NCBI GenBank assembly: GCA_035576005.1
Contig: DATLXH010000091.1
Span: forward strand, 24,865-88,864
Source: DATLXH01 sp035576005
GTDB lineage: Bacteria; Acidobacteriota; Thermoanaerobaculia; Gp7-AA8
Direction of reading: 5' to 3'
Length of the DNA stretch: 64,000 bases
Positions 1 through 7,923 of the stretch are shown piece after piece (the stretch's first letter is position 1; every line of letters starts with the position of its first letter). The translations under genes and the position numbers were made by a program. The notes beneath the pieces are model-generated. The model did not search any database. It was not told the DNA's origin and saw only the letters and a program-made list of their open reading frames with translations.

Positions 1-6
1 CAAAGG

Positions 7-588
7 TTGATTGAGCGCGCACCTGCCCCTGCGCCCATGTGGCTGGACATTTCCATGTCCGGCGCGCCGCAAGGCGCTGCGCTGTCGGCCACATACGAGC
101 TCCTGACCACATGCCGGGCGACGGCCAATCGTGAGCGCGGCTTTACGGTAGCGGAGCTCATCACTGTCGTGATGATCATTGGTCTTCTGGCGTCCATCGC
201 GATGCCGGTGGCAAAGTTTGGTATTCGACGCCAGCGCGAGATCGAGCTCAAGCACCGGCTTCGGAAGATTACTGACGCGATCGATCGCTATCATGAGCTT
301 CGTATTCTGCCGGGACGAATCAAAGGAGCTGTTGATGTCACGCAGGGAGAGTATCCGAAGGATCTGGAGGAGCTAGTCAAAGGTGTCGAGCTGGCCGAGG
401 GTAAGCAGGTGAAGTTCCTCAGGGAGCGAGATCTCATTGATCCGATGACGGGCAAGAAGGAGTGGTTCACACGCTCTGACAGCGACGCGTTCGACGCGAT
501 CTCGAGTAACGAAAACAACGTCTTCGACGTGCATTCCACCTCCGAGCAGCTCTCGCTGGACGGCAAGACGCGATACAACGAATGGTAA
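7..588 (+). CDS. Prepilin-like protein (type II secretion GspG-type pseudopilin), first of three
   Basis: The protein has a class III prepilin signal: a leader ending in RERG is followed by FTVAELITVVMIIGLL, with Glu at position +5 of the mature form, so it should be cut and N-methylated by a prepilin peptidase. After the hydrophobic N-helix comes a charged helical stretch and a GspG-like segment (YPKDLEELV, then DPMTGKKEW), typical of the C-terminal part of pseudopilin G relatives. The start is uncertain. A TTG at 7 is the first possible codon but the frame is open to the window edge; ATGs at 37 and 55 would give shorter leaders. It is followed with a small overlap by a second prepilin and then a third, so the trio probably belongs to a secretion or pilus operon that begins upstream of the window. 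Confidence 0.75.
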   Translation: MIERAPAPAPMWLDISMSGAPQGAALSATYELLTTCRATANRERGFTVAELITVVMIIGLLASIAMPVAKFGIRRQREIELKHRLRKITDAIDRYHELRILPGRIKGAVDVTQGEYPKDLEELVKGVELAEGKQVKFLRERDLIDPMTGKKEWFTRSDSDAFDAISSNENNVFDVHSTSEQLSLDGKTRYNEW

Positions 589-590
589 CC

Positions 591-1091
591 ATGAAAAAGG
601 ATCTTCCACTCGCGTCTCTCGCGGGGGAGAGGATGGCTCGTGAGAGCCGGATGAGGGCGCACGCTCGTACAGAGCGCAGCCAGAACGCCCACGGCTTCAC
701 ACTCATCGAGTTGATCGTCGTTGTTACGATCGTTGGACTTCTCGCTGGAATTGCGGTCGTGAACGTCCGAAACGCCCAGCGTAAGACTGCCGAAAAAGTC
801 TGTCAGGCCGATCTCGCCCTGCTGAGAAAAGGCATCGACGACTTCTACGCCGATAAGCAGCGATACCCGAGCTCACTCGAGGAACTGGTTACCGAAAAGT
901 ATCTTCGCAGAATCCCGCCTGACCCGCTCACCAAACAGGCTGACTGGGAGGAGATCGCCGAAGAAGCATCGACTGCGACTGACGCTTCGGGAGACGAGCC
1001 GGGGGCCGCCGGGCCGGGAATCGTGGACGTGAAGACGAGGGCCGAGGGACAAACGCTCGATGACCCACCGCGCGACTACAGCGACTTTTAG
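591..1091 (+). CDS. Prepilin-like protein (GspG-type pseudopilin), second of three
   Basis: A prepilin signal is visible as NAHG followed by FTLIELIVVVTIVGLLAG, with Glu at +5. Behind the N-helix the protein has the GspG pattern of a helix followed by YPSSLEELV and IPPDPLTKQADW, then an acidic tail rich in Ala, Glu and Asp. It begins a few bases after the stop of the preceding prepilin (an ATG at 582 would overlap it), which suggests translational coupling. The leader from 591 would be about 35 residues, long for a pseudopilin. ATGs at 633 and 648 would give leaders of about 21 and 15 residues and are plausible alternatives. The DNA coding the leader (about 610-665) resembles an intergenic GC-rich hairpin repeat, which also argues for a downstream start. 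Confidence 0.72.
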   Translation: MKKDLPLASLAGERMARESRMRAHARTERSQNAHGFTLIELIVVVTIVGLLAGIAVVNVRNAQRKTAEKVCQADLALLRKGIDDFYADKQRYPSSLEELVTEKYLRRIPPDPLTKQADWEEIAEEASTATDASGDEPGAAGPGIVDVKTRAEGQTLDDPPRDYSDF

Positions 1092-1206
1092 GGGGCATCC
1101 AGAGGATGTCTCGGCGCCTCTGGGCGAGCTCCGCCTGGAGCCTTGCCGACAGTCACCGGGGATTCCTGACGGGCTCGGATCCGTCCCGGCTGGCTCCACG
1201 CCGGTG

Positions 1207-1788
1207 ATGCGCCGTGCAGAAGATGCGTCGTCAGAGCGAGGCTTCACACTCGCCGCACTGCTTGTCATCCTGACCGTGCTCGGCGTTGTGATTGCCTACT
1301 CCGTGATTCCTCTGTGGTCCGCCTCCGCACAGCGCGATCGCGATCTTCAGACGATCTTTGCGATGAAGCAGTACGCGCGTGCAGTCAAGGAGTTCCAGAG
1401 AAAACGAAACGTCTACCCGGTCAGCCTCGAGCAGCTCAAAGAGCAGAACAATCCTCGAATTCTGCGCGCTCTCTACCCGAATCCTCTGTCGGGGAAACAC
1501 GACTGGTTGCTCGTACCGGTGGGCACCAAGGGACCCGCCCCGACTACGAAGCCTGTCCCGGGATCAACGCTCCAGACGGTCGCCCCTCCCCAGCCGGTGG
1601 CATTGCCGGGGCCCGGCGGTGCCACCGCATTCATCGGCGTCCGCCCGCCGAATCAAGGCCGCAGCTTCGTGAGTTTTGCCGGTAGGGAGCGCTACGAAGA
1701 GTGGTTCTTCACGGTGGATGATCTGGGGCCTACAGGCCGGAATTTACCGCCTGGAATTGGAGCGCCCGGGTATACCAACAGACCTTAG
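1207..1788 (+). CDS. Prepilin-like protein lacking Glu5, third of three
   Basis: From ATG 1207 the leader is MRRAEDASSERG, cut before FTLAALLVILTVLGVV. Residue +5 of the mature protein is Ala, not the near-universal Glu. The middle (YPVSLEQLKEQ, then NPLSGKHDW) matches the pseudopilin-G-like fold of its two upstream neighbours. A Pro/Thr/Gly-rich insertion of about 50 residues follows, and then a C-terminal block ending near YEEWFFTVDDL. The frame is open back to 1060, overlapping the previous gene, but the short positively charged leader from 1207 is a better prepilin signal. In type II systems the minor tip pseudopilin GspK also lacks Glu5, so this protein may sit at a filament tip. That is an inference. 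Confidence 0.72.
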   Translation: MRRAEDASSERGFTLAALLVILTVLGVVIAYSVIPLWSASAQRDRDLQTIFAMKQYARAVKEFQRKRNVYPVSLEQLKEQNNPRILRALYPNPLSGKHDWLLVPVGTKGPAPTTKPVPGSTLQTVAPPQPVALPGPGGATAFIGVRPPNQGRSFVSFAGRERYEEWFFTVDDLGPTGRNLPPGIGAPGYTNRP

Positions 1789-1845
1789 CGTCTGCATCGT
1801 GATCCGACCCACTCTTCCGGTGGAGGCGGGTTAACCCTGGGTTAA

Positions 1846-2023
1846 CCCGCATTTCTCACAGACCTTCGCCGTGAGACGACGGATAGCGGCCTGTCTGCTT
1901 CGTTGCACGGCAATTTTGCTCCTTGACATAGTGTCAACTATGCCTTCGTCGCAAAATCGCCGTGCGCCTCGCATCCAAGCCACTCTCCGCCGTCTCACGA
2001 CAAAGGTCTGTGAGAAGTGCGGG
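1846..2023. repeat. Long palindromic repeat (LIR), copy 1, full length 178 bp
   Basis: The element starts CCCGCATTTCTCACAGACCT and ends with its complement GGTCTGTGAGAAGTGCGGG, so the two arms pair along nearly the whole length around a centre CATAGTGTCAACTATG. It lies between the third prepilin and the M16 peptidase. The flanks are TTAA on both sides, so the palindrome extends into the flank. Near-identical copies occur at 9445-9622 (opposite orientation) and 16952-17129 (same orientation), all exactly 178 bp. Derived copies are at 15850, 26186 and 41641. It fills most of the 360-bp gap between the two genes. Confidence 0.9.
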
Positions 2024-2148
2024 TTAAACAACTCATGACACTGGGCTTCCAGCTTGCGCCATGGAAATCCGGCCTCAGAAATTTCCTTAGTCCGCACCCC
2101 TCGCTTTCAGAATTTCTCTCCGAGTTCCCCCGTTTGGAGCCTCGCCGC

Positions 2149-3435
2149 ATGACGACATCTTCTTCCCCGATTCACCGCCTCATCCTTCCCTCGGGACTCA
2201 CGGTCCTGATCGAAACGCTCCCCTACGTCCGGTCAGTCGCGCTGGGGTATTACCTTCGAAGCGGTTCCGCGGTAGAGCTCGAGGAACATGGCGGGTCTTC
2301 CCATTTCCTGGAGCATCTGGTCTTCAAAGGGACCGAGCGTCGCTCCACCGCAGAGATCGCCCACGTGATCGACATTCTCGGCGGCGACGTCGACGCGTTC
2401 ACGGGTAAGGAATACACGTCATTCTACGCGCACGTTCTCGACGACGAATTCGATACGGCGCTCGACCTGCTCACAGACATGATCGTGTCTCCACGATTCA
2501 CTGACAATGATCTGGAAGTCGAACGCGGTGTCATTCTCGAAGAGATCAAGATGGTCGAGGACACGCCGGACGATCTGGTTCATGAGCTTTTTGTCACATC
2601 GTTCTGGCCCGATCATCCACTCGGCCGCCCCATCCTCGGCACTGAGGAGACCGTCAATCGTCTGCAGAAGTCAAAGATCCTCGAGCATTATCGCGAGACG
2701 TTCCACCCCGCGAATATGATCTTCGCAGCTTCAGGAAACATCCGCCCTGAACAGGTACTCCCCTTTCTCGAGGGTGCATTTTCAAAGGGGAATCAACAAG
2801 CATCAGTAGCCCTCTGGTCAGAGCCCTCCCCCAGTCAACACGTCGTGGTCCGACAGAAGAAAGAGCTCGAGCAGGTCCATCTCTGTCTCGGAAGCAAAGG
2901 GTTCCCTCAGCAGGTCGAGGAACGCTATGCAGCAGCTCTCTTCAACATAGTCCTGGGAGGCGGGATGTCTTCGAGACTTTTCCAGCGAGTGAGGGAAAAG
3001 GAAGGGCTGGTGTACACCGTCATGTCGTATCACAACGGCTACCTGAATGGTGGTTATGAGGCTGTCTACGCTGCATGCAAACCGAAGAATGTCGAGCGTG
3101 TACTCGAGCTCACCCTTGGTGAGATGAAGAAGATCAAGCGCGAGGGCGTGACGGCCGATGAGCTATCGAGCGCGAAACGAAATCTCAAAGGATCGATCCT
3201 GCTCTCGCTGGAGTCGACGGTGAGCCGCATGTCGGGCATCGCGCGGCAGGAATACTACTTTGGCCGCCAGTATTCGCCCGATGAAGTCATCGCGCACATC
3301 GAGGCGGTAACCATTGAGGATGTCCAGCGGGTCGCGACAGCGATCGTCGATCCGGACTCGCTATCTCTCACGCTACTCGGAAACGTAAAAAACCCCTCAG
3401 TCACCACAGCGTCTCTGCGAAGCGCGATCGGTTAG
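2149..3435 (+). CDS. M16-family zinc metallopeptidase (processing-peptidase-like)
   Basis: This is a pitrilysin-family peptidase of 428 residues, the usual length for the single-domain-pair bacterial M16B proteins. The inverted zinc motif HFLEH is at residues 52-56, and the third zinc ligand is the Glu pair at about 131-132 (VILEEI), the expected 76-residue spacing. The C-terminal half carries the GGGMSSRLFQRVREK segment typical of the family, so both M16 half-domains are present. The frame is open upstream to 2017, inside the palindromic repeat; ATG 2149 gives the normal family N-terminus (IHRLILPSGLTVL) and was chosen. There is no signal peptide, so it is probably cytoplasmic. Its substrate cannot be told from sequence. 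Confidence 0.93.
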   Translation: MTTSSSPIHRLILPSGLTVLIETLPYVRSVALGYYLRSGSAVELEEHGGSSHFLEHLVFKGTERRSTAEIAHVIDILGGDVDAFTGKEYTSFYAHVLDDEFDTALDLLTDMIVSPRFTDNDLEVERGVILEEIKMVEDTPDDLVHELFVTSFWPDHPLGRPILGTEETVNRLQKSKILEHYRETFHPANMIFAASGNIRPEQVLPFLEGAFSKGNQQASVALWSEPSPSQHVVVRQKKELEQVHLCLGSKGFPQQVEERYAAALFNIVLGGGMSSRLFQRVREKEGLVYTVMSYHNGYLNGGYEAVYAACKPKNVERVLELTLGEMKKIKREGVTADELSSAKRNLKGSILLSLESTVSRMSGIARQEYYFGRQYSPDEVIAHIEAVTIEDVQRVATAIVDPDSLSLTLLGNVKNPSVTTASLRSAIG

Positions 3436-3790
3436 CGCCTCTGGCGCTTTCCAGCCGCTGTAGGCGGAAAAAGATCGTAGCACCCCGGCTCAGCCAGGTG
3501 ATCCGCCGCTTGAGCAAGGCGGGTTCGATCGATTCGTTGCCTGTCTGCAGTCTGAAGCCCGCGTATGCGGGCGGAAGGTCCATAGCACCCGGCTTCAGCC
3601 GGGTGGAAGCGTGGCAGCTCCTCCAGCCCGCGTATGCGGGCGGAAGATTGAGGACATATCTCGACGGTCTTTCGCCCGCTTACGCGGGCTCGGTTCAATT
3701 CCGGTGGCGTCTTCCACCCGGCTGAAGCCGGGTGCTACGAATCTTTCGCCGCCTAAGGCGGCTGGAATCCCAGCGACAATCGATCTACGC
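3436..3790. repeat. Cluster of short hairpin (REP-like) repeats
   Basis: The 370-bp gap between the convergent M16 peptidase and L,D-transpeptidase genes is filled with short palindromes. CCCGCGTATGCGGG occurs at about 3557 and 3629, a relative CCCGCTTACGCGGG lies near 3672, and CACCCGGCTGAAGCCGGGTG with its sister copy lies near 3715 and 3585. The same two hairpin types make up the tandem array at 53058-53412, so they belong to one family. Open frames across this block encode only repeat translations and are not taken as genes. The hairpins could serve as a bidirectional terminator for the two converging genes, which is an inference. Confidence 0.8.
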
Positions 3791-3804
3791 GCGCTCTACG
3801 CGCC

Positions 3805-5088
3805 CTACGAATCCTTCTTCGTGTCGACGAACTCGACCGGGATTCCCTGCTTGGATCTGTGCGCCAGGTCATTCGCATCCCAGTTCGCAAGACGAACGCA
3901 TCCATGTGACGACGCATAGCCGATGGAATCGGGATCGTTCGTACCGTGGATACCGAAATGGGGCTTACTCAGGGCCATCCAGACGACGCCGACAGGAGAG
4001 TTCGGACCCTGTTTGAGATTCGCCTCCGGCTTGTCGTCCGGCACATCTGCGAACAGCTTCGGCTGGTAATGAAATGTTGGCTTGTAGGCTATGTTGCCCA
4101 GCTTCACCGCCTCGTTGGGCGACGGGTCGTACTTTGACCCAAGGGTCGTGGGGGCATGAAAGAGAAGATTGCCGTTCGCATCAAGCGCGTGCAGATAGCT
4201 CCCCTTGACGGAGACCACGATCCTCATCACGTCGGGACCGGTTGGACCCGGGCTCCAGGGCCTGACGTTCGGCACCGTAATCTCCTGCCCTGCGGTAAGA
4301 GTATCGAGATTCACACCAGGATTCAGGAGCGGGAGGAGCTCAGCGGCTGAGTGGAACTTCTCGGCCAGCGCCTCGGAGAGCGACTCATAGCAAAGGCAGT
4401 CGAGCTTCTCTTTTTCATAAACGTCCTCAGGCAGTTTGGTGAACGGTCCATCCACATCGTCGGCAGTGATCGCGTACCGTGTCATCGTCGGTCCGCCGCC
4501 AGCCGCCGCTGAGAGCATCTCGTACGTACGTTGATCGATTCCTCCGGTTGGCTCGAGATTGCGCTCTCGCTGGAACCAGTAAACCGCGATCTCCGAGTTC
4601 TTGCCCCAACGACCGTCGAGCGCACCAACAGAGAATCCAGCGCGATCCAGTAGGACCTGCGCCTTCAGAACTGAGGGACCTTCCATTTTCCCCGTGATCG
4701 GAACACGCACGGGCATCGACTCATACGTCGACGGATCGCCTGCTTTGAAACTCTCAGTCACCTTCGGATCGGTTGCGAAGTTAATCGGCGCGACTGGAGC
4801 CGCAGGCGCGGCTGCCGGCACGGTCTGGGCGGCGCTTTTTCTCGCGGAGGCAGCCCGGAACGACTGCAACTTCCGCCATTCCGAGTTGTATCGCTCCTGC
4901 TCCATCTGCTCTCGGGTAATACGATTACCGCTGATCGGAACAGAGTTTTCTATACGGTTGGATACCGTTTTCACCGCGTTCGAAGTTACGTCAGTCACAC
5001 GCTCTGTGGTCTGAGTTACCTGTTCGCGACTGCAGGCGGTAAGCAACAAAGCTACGGCGAGGAGAATCGGTGCGGATACTCGTCTCAT
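3805..5088 (-). CDS. L,D-transpeptidase lipoprotein (YkuD domain) with peptidoglycan-binding domain
   Basis: The predicted lipoprotein signal is MRRVSAPILLAVALLLTAC with lipidation at Cys19. A Glu/Gln-rich linker follows, then a peptidoglycan-binding-1 domain (about residues 125-190, with GALDGRWGKNSEIAVYWFQ), a LysM-like segment ending AGQEITVPNV, and a C-terminal YkuD catalytic domain. The catalytic signature HGTNDPDSIG...SHGCVRL is intact, with the nucleophile Cys near residue 397 and His at 395. Enzymes of this family make 3-3 cross-links in peptidoglycan or attach proteins to it, acting in the periplasm. Start 5088 was chosen because AGGA lies 9 bases upstream and the signal peptide is ideal; the frame extends to 5175. 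It converges on the M16 gene and diverges from recN. Confidence 0.92.
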   Translation of the reverse strand: MRRVSAPILLAVALLLTACSREQVTQTTERVTDVTSNAVKTVSNRIENSVPISGNRITREQMEQERYNSEWRKLQSFRAASARKSAAQTVPAAAPAAPVAPINFATDPKVTESFKAGDPSTYESMPVRVPITGKMEGPSVLKAQVLLDRAGFSVGALDGRWGKNSEIAVYWFQRERNLEPTGGIDQRTYEMLSAAAGGGPTMTRYAITADDVDGPFTKLPEDVYEKEKLDCLCYESLSEALAEKFHSAAELLPLLNPGVNLDTLTAGQEITVPNVRPWSPGPTGPDVMRIVVSVKGSYLHALDANGNLLFHAPTTLGSKYDPSPNEAVKLGNIAYKPTFHYQPKLFADVPDDKPEANLKQGPNSPVGVVWMALSKPHFGIHGTNDPDSIGYASSHGCVRLANWDANDLAHRSKQGIPVEFVDTKKDS

Positions 5089-5260
5089 CTTTTGTTTTCC
5101 TATCCCTTTCATATGACTCAGTGACGAACGCTGCAGTCCGTCGAGTGTAAAGCAAGGATGCTGCCTTTGACACACCTACTCAGGCACAATGAAGAGTAAC
5201 CTTCGATGCCGTTCCCGGCGTCGCTAAACACTCCGCGATACACTAACAGCTGACGAGTCA

Positions 5261-7021
5261 ATGATCACCTATCTGAAAGTCAGGAACCTCGCCATTGTCG
5301 AGGAGTTTTGCCTTGAGCCCGGCCCGGGACTGAACGTCCTCACCGGTGAGACGGGGGCCGGAAAATCGCTCCTCATCGACTCGCTCCAGTTCCTGGCTGG
5401 AGAACGCGGCTCGACTGACGTGATTCGGGACGGTGCCGACAGGATGACAGCCGAGGCGTCTTTCCAGATCCCGACGCACGCAGTCGCCCGGCTGGATGCG
5501 ATGGGGATCGAAACCGGGACGAGTGAGAACGGCGCAGTGGAGCTGATCGTAAGACGGGAGATCAATTCCGCGGGCCGCGGGCGGGTGTTCATGAACGGCT
5601 CGCTGATGAACCTGCGTGACCTCACGCCACTCACCGAGAACCTTCTCCAGATTCACGGTCAGAACGCGGCGCACGACCGAATCGCCGGGAAGAACGCACT
5701 GGAGCTCGTAGACCAGTTCGCACAACACGAATCGCTGGTGTCAGCGGTGGCGGATCATCACAAGGCATGGAGAAGTGCAGCTGAAGACGTCGGCCGGTTA
5801 ATCGCTGTCGAGCAGGAACGAACGCTTCGAATCGACCAGCTCCGTTACCAGATCGATGAAATCTCTTCAGCTCGCCTTTCTCTCCATGAGGAGGAGAGCC
5901 TGAGATCGGAACGAAATCTTCTTTCGCATTCCGAAGAGATCCTGGCTGCCACCTCTGGGGCGTTTGCTGCCCTCGACGAGGACGAAGTGTCTGCTTTGTC
6001 GCAGATATCGCGAGCGGCTCATCTGCTCCAGCCATTGACGAGCCGGATACCAGAGATTGCCGAAGCCGTACGGGAGATGGAGGACGCGAGACTTCGAACC
6101 CAGGAGGTGGCAAGAACCATCGCTTCGATCGCGCAGGAGACGAGACACGATCCCGCAAGACTCGAAGAGGTCGAAGAGCGTCTGACGACGATCGAACGGC
6201 TCGAGAAAAAATACGGACATACCGTAGCCGACGTGCTAGAGCACCTGCAGCACACGACCAGAGAATACGAAGAGCTCTCGGACTACGAGCTGAGTGCCGC
6301 GAGACTGCGCAAGGTTGAAGAGACAGCATGGGGGATTTATCTCTCGGCCGCCGCGGATCTTGCGAAGGGCCGAAGGCGAGCGGCCGCTGAGCTGCAGGTC
6401 GCTATCCAGAATGAGCTCGATGATCTAGCGATGGAGCAAACGCGGGTTGAGATCGAGACGTCAGCCCCTGCGGACCTCAACCCGGCAGCGGCCGACCGCT
6501 CGCTCCGCGCCTTTGGCCCGGCCGGGTACGACCGTGTCGAAATCCTCATCGCACCCAACCGTGGGGAGAGTATGAAACCACTCCAGCGGATCGCGTCGGG
6601 AGGCGAGTTGTCGAGAATTCAGCTCGCAGTCGCCGCAGCGCTTTTCCGGCACGTCAGAGCGAGCGAGAGTCTGACTCTGGTGTTCGATGAGATCGACGCC
6701 GGAATCGGAGGTCGCGTCGCTGACATCGTGGGAAGAAAGCTGCGGGAGCTTTCCGCAACCAGTCAGGTCATCTGCGTTACACATCTTCCACAAATCGCCT
6801 CCTTCGGCTCGACCCATTTCCTGGTTACAAAGGAAGAGGCGGCAGGAAGGACGCGCGCGACCATCCAGCCTCTCGAGTCGAAGGAAGAGCGGATTTCGGA
6901 GCTGGCAAGGATGCTGGGGGGCGAGATGGTATCGGAGACGGCGATCAGCCACGCTCGCGACCTGCTCGAGCGGGCCGTTGAAGTAAAACGCTCACCTCGT
7001 CAGGGGCGGCGCGCCGGATGA
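5261..7021 (+). CDS. recN: DNA repair protein RecN
   Basis: This is a 586-residue SMC-like ATPase, slightly longer than the usual 550-560. The Walker A motif GETGAGKS is at residues 29-36, followed by LLIDSLQFL, a RecN hallmark. The ABC signature SGGELSRIQLA and Walker B LTLVFDEIDAGIGG lie near the C-terminus, separated from the N-terminal half by a long coiled-coil region rich in Glu and Arg. RecN acts on double-strand breaks in recombinational repair in the cytoplasm. The downstream gene overlaps by 4 bases (ATGA at 7018-7021), so the two are translationally coupled. Confidence 0.97.
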   Translation: MITYLKVRNLAIVEEFCLEPGPGLNVLTGETGAGKSLLIDSLQFLAGERGSTDVIRDGADRMTAEASFQIPTHAVARLDAMGIETGTSENGAVELIVRREINSAGRGRVFMNGSLMNLRDLTPLTENLLQIHGQNAAHDRIAGKNALELVDQFAQHESLVSAVADHHKAWRSAAEDVGRLIAVEQERTLRIDQLRYQIDEISSARLSLHEEESLRSERNLLSHSEEILAATSGAFAALDEDEVSALSQISRAAHLLQPLTSRIPEIAEAVREMEDARLRTQEVARTIASIAQETRHDPARLEEVEERLTTIERLEKKYGHTVADVLEHLQHTTREYEELSDYELSAARLRKVEETAWGIYLSAAADLAKGRRRAAAELQVAIQNELDDLAMEQTRVEIETSAPADLNPAAADRSLRAFGPAGYDRVEILIAPNRGESMKPLQRIASGGELSRIQLAVAAALFRHVRASESLTLVFDEIDAGIGGRVADIVGRKLRELSATSQVICVTHLPQIASFGSTHFLVTKEEAAGRTRATIQPLESKEERISELARMLGGEMVSETAISHARDLLERAVEVKRSPRQGRRAG

Positions 7022-7677
7022 CGGAAGACATCCCCGAGCCTGCACCCGTGAACCACTGGGACATCCGGGACAAACGACCTTCCGACGAGATCCTGGATCA
7101 GATTGCGGCGACTTTCCACAGAGGTGGCGTCGTAATCCTGCCGACAGACACCATCTACGGCCTCCACGCAAGGGCTGGCGATAACGAAGGAGTCGACAGG
7201 GTCAGACAGCTCAAGAAACGTGATGCTGCCAGGCCCATGGTGGTTCTTGCAGCCGATGTTGACCAGTGCATCGCCGCGGGCGCCATCATTGAGTCCAGCC
7301 TCAGAGCGACACTCGAAAACATCTGGCCCGCCCCGCTCACGGCGATCGTTCCTGCGTCCTCCTCACTCGTAGTGAACCGCGATCAGGCCACCATCGCCGT
7401 CCGCGTTCCCGACATTCCATGGCTGGTCGAACTGATGAAAAGAACCGGGCCCCTCGCCTCCTCGAGCTTGAACGAAAGCGGACAGCCACCGATTTGCAGT
7501 CTCGATGAGCTCCCTTCCGGCCTTCGGAACGGGGTCGATGGAATCGTCGAAGCCGGCCCCCTGAACGGTAAACCCTCCACGCTCGTTGACTTTACGCCGG
7601 ACGAGCCTCGGCTCGTTCGGGCCGGCGCTTTCCCGTTTGCACAGAAGCTGTGGAAAAGGCCGCGGAAAACTCTGTGA
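7018..7677 (+). CDS. tsaC: Threonylcarbamoyl-AMP synthase (Sua5/YrdC family)
   Basis: The 219-residue protein is a YrdC-domain enzyme that makes threonylcarbamoyl-adenylate from threonine, bicarbonate and ATP for the t6A37 modification of ANN-decoding tRNAs. Visible family motifs are PTDTIYGLHARA near residue 42, KKRDAARPM near 65 (the Lys/Arg that bind ATP and carbonate) and LASSSLNESGQPP near 150. There is no extended Sua5 C-terminal domain, so it is the short TsaC form. The start overlaps the recN stop. Members of this family are easily confused with YciO paralogues, so the exact role carries some doubt. Confidence 0.9.
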   Translation: MTEDIPEPAPVNHWDIRDKRPSDEILDQIAATFHRGGVVILPTDTIYGLHARAGDNEGVDRVRQLKKRDAARPMVVLAADVDQCIAAGAIIESSLRATLENIWPAPLTAIVPASSSLVVNRDQATIAVRVPDIPWLVELMKRTGPLASSSLNESGQPPICSLDELPSGLRNGVDGIVEAGPLNGKPSTLVDFTPDEPRLVRAGAFPFAQKLWKRPRKTL

Positions 7678-7923
7678 AAATCGCGAGAAGAGGGGCCGCT
7701 AACGTCGCGGGAGCAGATTGCACAACAGGTTGGGCGAATCAACTAACATACTCACCGGTAAGGGTTTAGACTTATTCTCCTCTTGAGCTGCCGGTCCCTC
7801 ACTGCCGAATGTAAACTTTGCATGCAAACGATTCGAATTCAGTTGACAAACCAGTCCAACATGAGTCAGTACGTCGGCTGAATTGATCCCAACTGGGACT
7901 ACAAAGCTGTCCGGTTTTTCTAC

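Noticed and set aside
1831..2097. Short open frame through LIR copy 1 (and equivalents in other copies) as a gene
   Set aside because: The frame comes with the repeat in every copy and lacks a consistent start or ribosome site; kept as an observation, not a CDS.
3498..4016. Several plus-strand open frames between the M16 and L,D-transpeptidase genes
   Set aside because: They translate the hairpin repeats or run antisense to the L,D-transpeptidase; no conserved product.
7841..7875. TTGACA as a promoter -35 box
   Set aside because: It points rightwards into the 3' end of mgtE, with no gene to serve and no matching -10 box.
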